A stretch of 31,389 nt of DNA, from the NCBI GenBank assembly GCA_905397405.1, contig CAJPVJ010000186.1, positions 2,145-33,533 of the forward strand, given 5' to 3'. A model generated the notes under the pieces. That model saw only the letters and a list, made by a program, of their open reading frames with translations, made no database searches and was not told the DNA's origin. Source of the stretch: Oppiella nova. Taxonomy: Eukaryota > Arthropoda > Arachnida > Sarcoptiformes > Oppiidae. Below, in pieces: positions 10,724 through 22,185 of this stretch (its first letter is position 1; each line of letters begins with the position of its first letter). A program made the position numbers and the translations under genes.

Positions 10724-10759
10724 AGAGTGTATATACACTCTGGTGTATACCCTATACAC
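10724..10759. promoter_or_regulatory. Two adjacent palindromes
   Basis: AGAGTGTATATACACTCT (10724-10741) is a perfect 18-bp palindrome. It is followed at once by a 7-bp stem GTGTATA/TATACAC (10743-10749 and 10753-10759) with a CCC loop. Both share the GTGTATA/TATACAC word, so four copies of that half-site lie within 36 bp. They sit about 210 bp before the ATG at 10966. A role as a dimeric factor site or cruciform is inferred only. Confidence 0.4.
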
Positions 10760-10965
10760 TGGTGGGGAGGGATGGCATCGGGGGGACAGACACTGAAAGA
10801 CCGATAGCGGAACGTAACGGTGGTTAACAGCGAGACTTACATACGATTAGAAAGTCTTAATTTTTCATTTTTCTCGCAAATATTCATATTCATTTTTGCG
10901 GCAAAACTTATATTTAAAGTGCTTTTAAGCGACACAATAGAGAACCAGTGTTTCACTAATAGATA

Positions 10966-11058
10966 ATGAGTTTACCGGTTAAGCATTTGCGCCGACTTTT
11001 ACTTATAATAGCGAGAGAGAGCCTAAAACTGAGAGCACATGTGTTAAGCGACGGACAG
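10966..11058 (+). CDS. Possible first coding exon, unknown protein
   Basis: An ATG at 10966 opens 31 codons (MSLPVKHLRRLLLIIARES, continuing to LSDGQ). They end at a textbook donor, CAG|GTGAGA, with the junction after 11058 in phase 0. The peptide is Leu- and Arg-rich with no acidic residue in its first 17 positions, as in a mitochondrial presequence or an amphipathic helix. A TATA-like word (TATATTTAAA) lies at about 10909-10918. The frame does stay open past the donor to 11154, so a 62-codon single ORF is the alternative. I could not identify the next exon or a family. Confidence 0.3.
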
Positions 11059-13587
11059 GTGAGAAACAGTGGGAATCAGTTGGAAAGCAACTTAAGACAC
11101 TTATACCAAGAAATCAGCCTTGAATTCAACAAATGCATAAAGTCTTGGCGATAAGTTCTAGTGATAAGTGAGTGTACAATGAGTTAATGTTGTATGAAAT
11201 CCGACAATCCTTACAATCCGTAGGCTTTACTCTATTTGCTCGATAAGATATACAACTTATTACTCCAATACTCTACACAATTGTATTCAATAATACATCT
11301 AACAATTTAGAGTTGAGTTCGCGTTTTTCAAATAAGTCTTAACAAGCGAATTATGTTTCGTAAGACTAGAATGAGTTGAATAGAAATTCAATTTTTCAAA
11401 TATGTATAACAAGACGTTGAAAGCGTTTTTTAAGACACATCACAACATATTTGAGATAACCTTTGCATTTGATGGCTAAACAATATAACGAGTATTACGA
11501 GTGTTGATCACTGCTAACAGACCACCCATTCCTCGATGTACTAAACCTCTATTATTCCTCCCAAAGGGTGGATAAAAACAGCTTAACATATAGTACTTCG
11601 TTGATTAGCTCTGAACTAATTTATTGGAAATTCATTAACTGATGAACAAAAACGTGACTCAATATCTATAGATCATCGTTCAAATGGGACCAAAACAACA
11701 GCACTTCACTCACGGGTCCAACCCAAACACCAAACATATACACCAAACATATACACCAAACATATACACCAAATAAAATTCAATTATTTTCTCACAAAAG
11801 AGTTTCGAGACCGTAATGGCTAACATTGCTTATTAATTATTTAATTATTGATTTACATTAAGACTACTGAAAATGCGATAAAATCTTCAAATTGCTTACA
11901 AAATTCTGTTTCTTATTGCATATGCGACTAGAGTTTTGTACCATATTTGCATTAATTGTATGCAAAGCAATGCAAATGAGTGGTTATTAATATGAAATTA
12001 GTAATAATGTTAGAAGTTATTATATAAGAGATCTGCATTGTGTGGTAGCTTTTTACTCAACAAATTATTAATGTTTGCGATAAAGCATTTGTAACATTAA
12101 TTGCTGGCATTCATTACCATAAATGAGTGGAGTGTTAACCAAATTTAGGTATTGTATTCAATTGAATACCATATGATAGGAATAGAAATGGCTTTGAATG
12201 GGAAAATATCTTTTAAGTAAATTTCTTCCTCCTCTTCAAGACATATGTCTATAGACTATAAAGCAATTAATCCGATGGCGTGTCCCTGACTCACGATTTC
12301 TATTTGGATGATAATCACGAGATCGGTAACAACGATAAGATAATTATTTGATATTTTCATAACACCAGCTGTAAGACATACAATATTAGAAATAAGTCTA
12401 ATTCTAACGACTGATTAAATAATACTTTTATGTATTTTAGTTTTGTTTGTTACACTTATAATCAAATGATCGATAAATCCAATAATTATATAATTTCTCC
12501 CAAAACTCGTGTTGTTTTGACTCATGAATTGATAAACTCTTTACGGAATCAATAGTTACATGAATTCCATGTCTGAAAATGTTTACCAAATTTTCCGATC
12601 ATTTTTTTCATAAAATTTATCGATAAATAGGTAACAAACAAAATCAAAATTATGCGCTCTTTGAAAGTCTGTTCACAATTTATATGCGTTTAGAGAAAAT
12701 ACATTTATAACGCAAATATTGTAAATAAGTTTTAAGTTAATGTGTTTTTATGGTAAAAGTTTAAGACGTGTACTATTATTGTAAATCACGTTCACTTATA
12801 ATTTCTTGTGTACACAAGTGGTCACAAGCTTTTGGACCGCAAACTCTGAGACAAATTGAATAGAAAAATATATCAATAGTTATGTGAAGAGATGATTTGC
12901 ACCACTTTTTTGTCAAAATGCATGCTTTAAGTCATAAGAATACACTAAAAGGCAATGGTATTCAATTGTGGGCCGGTTTAAGTACCCCAACAATCCCCTC
13001 TATCCACGCCATAAAACTTTAAGTTTAATATCTTTGTGTAGGATTTGATAATATGTTTAGAATATTTAGTCATAAATATTGAAAACGCTTTGATTTTTAT
13101 TTTTACTAAATTTAGATTTCAATAACTTTTGTACGAATAATAAACAGAGCATTGAGAGTAGGATTTAATGCTATACTAACGATAATTATAACGAATATTT
13201 TTTGAAGTTCTTTACACTTTTCATTCTCACCTCTAATTGTGTTGCAAATCAACTAACTATTAAGTTGAGTTATATGAATATCTATAAATAAAATTATATA
13301 AACAAGTTAAGTTTTCAAACAGAATTTAAAATAATGTTAAGATATTTATAAATTGATGTCTATATGCTCAGTTATAATATTTTACTAAGTGTGTCCAATA
13401 GCAGAATATTTACACATTTGTGTAATTCTTGACAATAACTCTTTTGGGAATTTTTTAAAAATGCAATCAAAATAATGTGTTGTATTGAGAAAATCATAAA
13501 TAGAAAATTATGTTCAAAAATAATGATTATAATAATAGAGTCATAAAAATGAAAATAACAAAAATCGATGAGAATTTGTAGCAATAA
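11059..13587. other. AT-rich stretch, possibly intron
   Basis: If the donor at 11059 is used, this is intron. It holds a 13-bp minisatellite at 11728-11775 and a 14-bp perfect palindrome (CTTGTGTACACAAG, 12805-12818). A short open patch at about 12268-12345 lacks splice signals. No gene is supported. Confidence 0.45.
11728..11775. repeat. 13-bp minisatellite, 3.7 copies
   Basis: The unit caccaaacatata is repeated exactly at 11728-11740, 11741-11753 and 11754-11766, with a partial fourth copy. Confidence 0.95.
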
Positions 13588-14054
13588 ATTGGGGGCCAGT
13601 GTTGGGTAGTGTTAGGGCAGACACAGCATCCTATGAGCCCATGGTTTGCAGTTCATGTGCATCGACGCAGACATACATTTGATTCATCGCTAACATGGGT
13701 TTAGCGCTGAACAGAAGGTCATAATTGCACAGGTATTGCAAAATATGGTCATATGGGAGCTATGGTATGTCAGTTATGATTGCAGATTGTATGCCATCAG
13801 CAACAAGTGCAAGAACACCATCCATGCATAGACATCATCCTCTACTGCCATACCTGACACCGCTTTTGTCTCATTGTATACCAGCCCTCCATTCAAACAA
13901 ATGGAAATTCTATTGTTTCACTACTTTTCATGAGAGCCTCAATTGATGGACAATCCTATAGAAGAGTGTGTCATATAATGGCTAATAATTCACTATTTTA
14001 GGCCTTTTCTATACTTTTATGCCATTCTTAGCGATTGACTGTAAAGTACAGTAA
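13588..14054. other. GC-richer stretch without a supported gene
   Basis: The base composition rises at about 13590-13960, and a 73-codon plus-strand frame (13725-13946) is open, but its translation is His/Pro/Leu-rich with no family features. No acceptor or donor pairs convincingly with it. Confidence 0.35.
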
Positions 14055-14656
14055 AAACACTGTTTTGTCGACCACTCAACCGAAGAGTGGACTTTGATTG
14101 ACAAGAGTTTGTGCAGTCATGCGATTCCGGGGCATATGATCCACAAAATCACTACAATTTCTTTGCGTATTTACACGTCTTCTGACATTTTCCACTCATT
14201 TTGACATTCATTTCATATTAGTTTACCACTGATTTTGAGGTCAATTAATAAAAAACTTAAAAATGTAATTCATATGTATTTTGCCGAATATTTTCATAAT
14301 AAATAAGCAAATGATCGCAAAAACAAATATCAAAATAAATAGAAACCAAAGCCCGTCTCAAAACAGATTGGATGCGAATGTCTGTGGGAACCGAGATTTT
14401 GGCTGCAATTCAACTGTTTTGACTGTAATCCTCCCCTTATTTGCAATTCAATGTAATTAAAACAAGTGAATAACAGTTAGACAAGTGAACAGTTGGTCCG
14501 AGTGGTGACTCAAGTGATTCTAAGCGCATAAAAATCATTGCCTGAGTGTAAGGCCAACCCAAAGACTGTATTGTCTTCACCACTTCCGCGCTATACACCA
14601 GTGTTTGGCTATTATTGCTATTATTGTTCACTTAGTGTATGTGCCAAACAATATAT
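14055..14656 (+). repeat. Tandem duplication, unit 1 (about 602 bp)
   Basis: This unit is followed immediately by a second copy at 14657-15262. By eye the two differ at about seven single-base positions and by one 2-bp indel (14464 region: AACAAG against AACACAAG). Near its start each unit has an inverted repeat, CCACTC/GAGTGG, around an AACCGAA loop. No transposon ends, target-site duplication or coding domain was found. Frames open on the minus strand within each copy do not agree, which argues against a gene. Confidence 0.95.
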
Positions 14657-15262
14657 AAACACTGTTTTGTCGACCACTCAACCGAAGAGTGGACTTTGAT
14701 TGACAAGAGTTTGTGCAGTCATGCGATTCCGGGGCATATGATCCACAAAATCACTACAATTTCTTTGCGTATTTACACGTCTTCTCACATTTGCCACTCA
14801 TTTTGACATTCATTTCATATTAGTTTACCACTGATTTTGAGATGAATTAATAAAAAACTTAAAAATGTAATTCATATGTATTTTGCCGAATATTTTCATA
14901 ATAAATAAGCAAATGATCGCAAAAAGAAATATCAAAATAAATAGAAACCAAAGCCCGACTCAAAACAGATTGGATGCGAATGTCTGTGGGAACCGAGATT
15001 TTGGCTGCAATTCAACTGTTTTGACTGTAATCCTCCCCTTATTTGCAATTCAATGTAATTAAAACACAAGTGAATAACAGTTAGACAAGTGAACAGTTGG
15101 TCCGAGTGGTGACTCAAGTGATTCTAAGCGCATCAAAATCATTGCCTGAGTGTAAGGCCAACCCAAAGACTGTATTGTCTTCACCACTTCCGCGCTATAC
15201 ACCAGTGTTTGGCTATTATTGCTATTATTGTTCACTTAGTGTATGTGCCAAACAATATATAA
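14657..15262 (+). repeat. Tandem duplication, unit 2 (about 606 bp)
   Basis: The second unit of the head-to-tail pair. The junction word ACAATATATAAACACTG joins the end of unit 1 to the start of unit 2. After unit 2 the sequence diverges at ACAATATATA|ACTACC. About 98-99% identity implies a recent duplication. Confidence 0.95.
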
Positions 15263-16238
15263 CTACCAGTGCTTTCACATCCATTGCAGAAGCAGATGGA
15301 AGATGTGTTCCATAGGCTTGAGATGTGTCCAAATGTACGCCAATTGTTAGATGAGAGTAGAGTTTCGGGAATTTAGCTATTCTTACATAAAGTACTGAAA
15401 GTCTATGGCTTTGATGTCTTTAAAGTACTAAATGATGCGGAATATGAAGAGTCGGCGATCACTGACTGACTCACGAGTGTCTGATTGGGGGCCAGTGTTC
15501 AGGAAATCTGCATGACTTGAGACTTAGCTATTGAGAGCCAAATGACTTTACGATGACTTCACGCCATATGAAACACTTGTTTCAAACTTTCCATACATTC
15601 CTTCACTAAATATCTGCAAAATATAGATTTGTTTTAACATATTATTCTATTTATGAACAAAAATTTTATAATGATGTCAATTTTTGGCCCAAACACATTT
15701 TGGGTCCTAAAGCTGTTATAATTTTGCCTACATTTTCTGTTTACCAAAACACTATTCATTGATTATTAAATAAATACATGAAATGTGTTGAATTAATTTG
15801 GCAATAAATCTGTGAATTCTAAGTGAATTCTAGCAACGAATAGTCAATAGTTTTTGAAAGCATTTACAACTATTTTATTCAACAAAATCTAAATAAATGA
15901 TTGATTTGCTTTTAAAAACAAAACATTTGTCTGCATTTAAATAAACTGCGAAATTGTGTTCATTTGGCAATAAAAAATTTTCGCAAATAATCTCTGAATT
16001 TATTTATGAATTTAAATATTCTTTTGAACTTTTATTTCATTCAATAGCCGAACGATTAGAATATGTTTTTAATGCCTCGAAATTCAGCCTAATTTAGCTG
16101 AGAGTTGCCAACACTCGCCACCGATGTTTACCATATTTGGATTGTACTCAACGATTCACATCCCACCTGTGCTCCAGAGATCAACGATCAATGCTTTACA
16201 GCTATTGCATCGCTATGGGCTATAAATTGAACATCAAC
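15263..16238. other. Stretch without a supported gene
   Basis: Mixed-composition sequence to about 15550, then AT-rich. No frame, splice pair or RNA gene is convincing. Confidence 0.45.
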
Positions 16239-16252
16239 CTCTCTCTCTCTCT

Positions 16253-16284
<32 letters not shown>
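16239..16284. repeat. (CT)n microsatellite with CCCT interruptions
   Basis: A CT tract interrupted by CCCTCCCT at about 16252-16260. Confidence 0.95.
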
Positions 16285-18900
16285 ATCGTTGTGTCGACGA
16301 GATATAAAGGAATCTGTTTATTATTTCACAGAAACAAATGATAATTAAATATGAATGAATGAACAAAAATAAGTAAAAATTACATAAATAATCAAATATT
16401 GTGTCATCCCTAACGGCATAATCGATGGTTTAATCAGTTTGGATCAATTAATGAGTTGTTTAAACTCAAAAATATAATCATATGTGAAATCATTATTTTA
16501 TTGTTTTTCTCGTAAAGAATACTTTTGAAAAGTAATTACAATTATAACTTGTATACAGATACTGTAATCATTACAATGATGTGAATGAAAAGTATGCGAA
16601 GAATTTCCGTTATTTTGGATAATTTTTTCAAACGAGATTTGTTTGATTCAATTGAAAACATATTTACTTATTTGAATGAAAACTTTGAATGATATTGAAA
16701 TCTAAACTATAATTTTTAAATTCCAGATGTTCTTCACTTTTAAATGAGAGCCGAAAACTATTTTCAAAAGTATTTGAACTTTGAATACAAAATAGTTTCT
16801 AATATTTAGCGTGGCTTACATTTATAACCAGAAAATTAAAATATGTGAGAATTATTCGTCCAGAAGAGACATAAAACACTTGTAAAACATATAAAATTAC
16901 AACATTTAATGGGAAATACTTTAAAGATGTTGTATTACAAGCAATTAACTAAAATAAATATAATTATCGCATAAATTGCTTGTATATTTTTTGTAAATTA
17001 AAAATATTTCATGTTTTGTATAAATTAGTGCTTTAAAATTGATAATAACATAACATGTGTTTTTAATTCTTGACTTTGAATCTCAATTAATTGCACACAA
17101 AAGAACAAATATTAAGCATATCATGAGTTTGTATAGTATTCACAAAATTTTAATGTAGAATATTCTGTATTGACTGAGTCCTGTATGTGGTCGTGAAAAT
17201 TATATACATTACTAAAAGTTATGTCAAAAAAGATTTTCTTTGTTATAATAGCCTAAAGCTATGTATAGAGAGAACCTGCAGGTTGAGCGCACCTGTTATT
17301 ATATAACTTTATGGCATTCATTTATATCATATTTGAAGTCACTTTAATTATTGATATTCAACGCAATGCCAGTCCCTAAGCAGTCAATCAGTACTGCTTT
17401 AATAGGTTTTCTAATACAATAACAATAGAGTCAAACACTAACCATATGCTCGACTCCGAGACACTATTGCTATTCATCGCTATTCAGTCACTGAATACAA
17501 TATTATTTACTATTATATTCATTATATTCATTACATATTCAATATTCTCTGTTCTAAATATACTTTTCCTTTCATTTTCATTCATTCTTATCATTACTTT
17601 GCAATAATTATAGTCTATAAGTATAATAATTGATTTCTAGTCTTATTTATTTATTAAGCAAAATATTTCAATATTTGCAATTCATTCCGCTCTCAATAGA
17701 GTTATGATTTGGCAAAAATAAATTTATGGCATAACTAATGCCCTGATAATTTCCAAACAATACAAAGTATTGATTGTATTGAAAAGGATTGCACTGTATG
17801 TGCGAAACTCACAACTCATGCAAATCGTGAAAACAAATTCATAACACAATGAGAAGTGCATTTTATTTATAATAACAACGAGTAATGAGAAAAAAGTTTT
17901 CTAAAATTATTTTCTTTATTAATTGCGAGGCTTTCGTTGTGTTAGGAGTCTGTACTTAAGGGACAGTAATGAATGTGTTTTGTGTGAAAGAAATTTTTCA
18001 TCAATTTATGACTTTCTTTAGCCACAGGTTTTGATATAACACCCGAAATGTGGAACACCTGCTTCTGCCTCAATACTTATCTTACGTTTAATGACAGTAT
18101 TTATAATAATAAGTTAGTTTTACTTTCAAACACTATTAATGCGCTTCTCTTCTCATATTTTCTTATCTCTCCAAATGTTTCAGAGGAGTAGAAAATATTC
18201 CCACGAAATGCAGTAATCGATTACATCTATATATATATATATATATGTATCGCAACCTTTAGACAATAATAAGCGTAAGATTTATGCAAAGTATCCGTTA
18301 ATATACAGCGATATTGTGAACAACCATACGGTTGCTAATAATTGACGACAAAATATAGTCAATTGATGTCTTGTCTAAAATTGTCTGCATTTTATGCAAA
18401 TTACTTAAATAGTATAATAACATATTAGCAACAAAAATAGTATACCCATGCAGTTGAGGCAATAATCAGGCATAACTTATTTGGACCAAACTAATTGGTG
18501 TCCAAAATATTTTGCAAACCAATAACAAAGCAATAATTTCATTTAAGAAAGTATTTTTTAATGAATTTGTTTATCAATTTACGTTGCTTAAAGATATTTT
18601 GTAGACTTTCCCCAAACTTTTATTATTTGAGCGCAAATGTGTTGGATTTTACCAAATTTTATCATTAATTCTGGTTTAAGTCAATTATATTCTTCATTCA
18701 TTTGTATACTTAAAGTGAAACATTCATATGTGAAATACACACTCTGTTAATACTTATAAGTGTTTTATATAATAAGCAAGAATTTGGAAAATATGTTAAA
18801 CAAATAAAAAGTTTGTGAGTTTGAGAGACAGGGAGGGGATGAGTATGAGATGATTTAAGGGAGAGAGATAAAGTAGGCATTAAGAGATAGATAACAATCA
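16285..18900. other. AT-rich stretch with no gene seen
   Basis: No coding frame is supported. It contains an AT-dinucleotide run at 18228-18246 and the 12-bp palindrome AACCTGCAGGTT at 17273-17284, followed by a CACCTG at about 17290. Open frames near 18710-18901 are low-complexity. Confidence 0.5.
18228..18246. repeat. (TA)n microsatellite
   Basis: About nine TA units. No function is evident. Confidence 0.9.
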
Positions 18901-19074
18901 ATAATTAACATAAGTTTGGTGTTAAGGCTAAGAGCTGCAGAAAATAGAAAAGAAATTTTGTTGGAAATCTAGTGATTGGAGTATTTGAACGCCTATTTGA
19001 AGGGAAAATCATCGAAAAATTGAATCCCAATTTTACAGACGTTTTCGGAGTTGATTTAAGGGAGTGGTTGTGCT

Positions 19075-19231
19075 CATGTTATTACTGATCAATGAACTTG
19101 GCCTGTTTGGTGTGTACGGCACCTACAGACTCAGCACACTCTCTGTCCGGTTGTTTGTTTTTTATCGGTTCCATCACTTAAATGATGGTCTGGTCGCTAC
19201 CGTCGATGATGTGGGAGGAGGAGGGGATCTG
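19075..19231 (+). CDS. Ambiguous coding-like island, strand uncertain
   Basis: On the plus strand an ATG at 19075 is open through a hydrophobic start (MLLLINELGLFGVYG) to an acidic Gly-rich end (VDDVGGGGDLK) at a donor-like AAG|GTGACT. On the minus strand a second frame beginning MEPIKNKQPDREC is also open for 30 codons and has a more typical soluble composition. GC content is well above the flanks. I cannot choose a strand, and no family is recognised. Confidence 0.17.
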
Positions 19232-19259
19232 AAGGTGACTTCACTTGGGTTCAGGTGAT

Positions 19260-19565
19260 TGTTAGTGAACCCAACGTTATGCCAAATAAATAGTTGTTTA
19301 GCTTTTTTATGTGGGGTTTGCCAACCAATACTCAGTCAAACACATCGTCCGTAACTGTCTTTTAGTCTATTTTTTGAGGATCTCATCCATAGCTATATAT
19401 TTATGGCATAACATGTAATAAAATATGTTTTTCGTTCAATCATCTCATTTGACGCCCGATTGGGAGTGTGAGAGTCAAAACGTGTAAAAATACTAATCAA
19501 AGTGTTAAACCACTAGCCGCCCCTAGGAGTAACTCCTCGATATGAAGTAGCTGTGAAATTAACGA
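19260..19565. other. Stretch without a supported gene
   Basis: AT-rich, with no open frame of interest. If 19615-19835 is an exon, this is probably the preceding intron. Confidence 0.4.
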
Positions 19566-19835
19566 ATGTCTGACGGTCATGACCGTCACTCTTTTTCGTC
19601 TCCACTTTTTACAGTTATTCATACAAATATCTACTGGACTAGTAATGCATTTAAACAAATGCTTGACCTTTTGAAAGCTGTGAACAGATTGCCATTAAGA
19701 AGTCATAAGCAACATATTGCCTGTGAAACCATTGAGACTATTGAAACCACATTGAAATCGCATTCAGACAATGTAGAGGACAGTCAAGAATGGGAAACAT
19801 GTTGTTGTCTGAAACACTCATATGTTGTCTCGTAA
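19566..19835 (+). CDS. Possible terminal exon or small ORF, unknown
   Basis: The plus strand is open from an ATG at 19566 to TAA at 19833-19835 (89 codons). Within it a strong acceptor (ctccactttttacag, AG at 19613-19614) precedes 19615. The better reading may therefore be a last exon at 19615-19835 entered in phase 1, encoding about 73 residues. That part looks like real protein: a helix-prone FKQMLDLLKAVNRLPL, a Thr/Glu segment (CETIETIETTLKS), an acidic DNVEDSQEWE and a terminal CCCLKHSYVVS. No canonical AATAAA follows closely. I know no matching family. Confidence 0.33.
   Translation: MSDGHDRHSFSSPLFTVIHTNIYWTSNAFKQMLDLLKAVNRLPLRSHKQHIACETIETIETTLKSHSDNVEDSQEWETCCCLKHSYVVS
19571..19588. 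promoter_or_regulatory. 18-bp perfect palindrome
   Basis: TGACGGTCATGACCGTCA reads the same on both strands. Its core, GGTCATGACC, is an inverted nuclear-receptor half-site with no spacer. It differs from the classic palindromic thyroid/retinoid element AGGTCATGACCT only in the outer base of each half. The TGACG/CGTCA flanks match CREB/ATF half-sites. It lies 25 bp before the likely acceptor. Binding is not shown. Confidence 0.4.
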
Positions 19836-22185
19836 AGCATTTTCTCGTTAAACATGATTACAGTACTACAGACCATACTGTGGCCCGAAACCATTGCGAC
19901 ATAAGTTAATCACATGTCTTATAGCTCAGTAAGTTATATTATCATAACTGATTTATCTCTCCTTTAAGTAAATATGCCAAATATATTCTCACTCCAAAGC
20001 CACTTTAATGGCGATTTTTGGCATTCAATGAGCTCTCAATGGCTTTGCCACCAAAACCTATTCATTCAAATGGTTTAGTGAATGACTTTTATTGTAAAGT
20101 CCAACGATTCAATTGAAATCAAATCTTCAAAATCTGTATTCATGTATATTTGAAAATTGAATCAATGGGTAGTCATTGTGTTGGAGTGTTAGGTATGGCC
20201 TTTGGGCTGCGGGCGACTTAGTTAACTTGGGCTCAATTGGCACTGACTTTCCAACAGTTGTCCATTATTTGGACCTAAGAGTGAGGCATATATGAGGCAC
20301 AGGAAGGCACGTCACCACTGAAATGCATTGCCAACCAATATAGACTGTGTGTTAGTGCCCATCTCTGTCACTCTAATGGCTTTCAATGAGAACTAATAAG
20401 AGTTGTTGACAACGAGAACCACTACCAGTCCCTCAGGAGTCCAATACCAGTCCAATCATACCATACACTCCACTCATTTGCATTTCATACCAATATGTGC
20501 CCCGCAAATAACAACTAAACAGGTGTTGCTCTTAGACACAACTCTCAGCATCTTTTGTACTTTTGGTTACAGCCTAACCATCAGTCAGTTACCTGGCTTT
20601 CACTACTAACAGTGCAACTCAACTACCAGTGCAGTCCAGTCCGACCACTACTGCACTTTATGGGCAGTAGAGGCAGTCCGGAGCGACAGTTGGGACAGAC
20701 AATTGGAAAATGAAATCTCAGCAAAAGAGCCTCTTTTGAGTCCATCTTTTGTGGGCCAATACAGTGAATACAGTACTTCTTTTGCCACATTCTTTCACTT
20801 CACAATTGCCTGCACTTTGGACTCAGTTTGCAAAACTCTACCCATTCTGTCATTGAGAGGTAGAGGAGGTAGAGGTCAGTCATATAAGTGATAGCTATGG
20901 ACGTATGGACGGCCACAACAATGGCATTGAATGGCAATGAATTGGCGGTCGAATTCCGGGTCCATAGCTCTCATAGCACTGGTATATTCTGGGCAGTACT
21001 GGGCAGTTGTGTTTCATACAGTATACAGTAGTATAGTATGTGATACTTTGTAGTGAATATGCTTTGGTTTGACCGACAACTTCACAACTTCTCACAACTC
21101 AACACATGTATTGTTGAGTCCGTATAAAAACGTTTTTAAATACAATTTGAGTCCATTATTTAGTGAAGCATTTGTTGGATAAATATGTTTACTTATATAT
21201 CCAATACTCTTAATTCCATTTCTCAATTGGATTTATTCTGTACTCTATTTTTTACACATATTCTCCTAAAATATAGGGATTAGAGACACAAATGTCTTAT
21301 ATTTTGCATGAGAATAGTCTTTTCGGACGAATGAATAGTTTAAATAAAATGTTGATAAAGCCTTCGATGCGTTAATATCTGACTGAAAATGAGAAAAATA
21401 GAGAATAGAGGAGATAGACTTCAATTATTTGTACAAAAGTATAGCTAAAATGCATAAAATGCATACAAATTAATGCCAAATATGTCAATAAAAATCGACA
21501 CAAAAATGTCAGTTTTAGCTTAAATTTGCTAATGTTTTCGGTAAAGTGAGCTTAGGTTCAAATAATGAATACCAATGCAATTAGGATTATAAGTACTCAC
21601 TTATGCCTACAGTCCATACAGTGTGCCTTACAGTGAACTACCTGTGCTCTACAGTGCGAGTGCTTTCAATGGGGCTCTTCATCATCTTCTCGCTCACAAT
21701 GAGCTCTGCACTACATTTCCCTTAACTGTCCCTTCAAGTCAAGTACCAGTGCTTTACTTATGCTCAACACTACATTAACTGCACTTCTATTCTGCAAATG
21801 TCGGCTCATTTTCATGCAATTAGTATTAGTTTTACATATCATTGCAAATAATAAGATGAATTCGTTTTCGGTCATTACTATTCATTTATGCATTCAATTT
21901 AGTCAATAAGTTAATAGAGTATTGAAATAAATTACAATCAACTTAAAGAATTATATTTTAATAAATTATTATGTTAGCAATTTGTAGTTTTATTTATAAA
22001 TTATTTGAGTCAAATTATAATCCTAAGAAAATTTTTAATGAAAAAATATTTATCAAGTAATATGAAATATAAATACTTTTTTAAAATTCATATCTATATC
22101 CACTGTATAATATAGATTCTACTGTACTGTATATTAAAATTTTTAAAATTGATGAAATTTGTTATTTAAATTATTCTGGTATTAA
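19836..22185. other. Intergenic stretch with GC-richer patches
   Basis: About 20160-21100 and 21590-21790 are less AT-rich and dense in CAGT-type words (ACAGTG, CCAGTG, CAGTAC). Short open frames occur, such as 44 codons from an ATG at 20897 to TAG at 21029-21031, but none has splice support or a family. From 21790 to 22185 the sequence is AT-rich. Confidence 0.4.

Noticed and set aside
14437-15315. Minus- and plus-strand ORFs inside the tandem duplication
   Set aside because: The two copies are nearly identical but their open frames do not correspond after a 2-bp indel, so coding is unlikely.
13588-15499. Identical 16-bp word ATTGGGGGCCAGTGTT on both sides of the tandem duplication (13588 and 15484)
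   Set aside because: Sequence beyond the 16 bases does not match, and one such coincidence is not very unlikely in a 31-kb window, so I do not call it a target-site duplication or repeat end.
20935-20965. tRNA-like B-box word GGTCGAATTCC
   Set aside because: The flanks do not form a five-pair T stem or an acceptor stem, and no A box lies upstream at a suitable distance.
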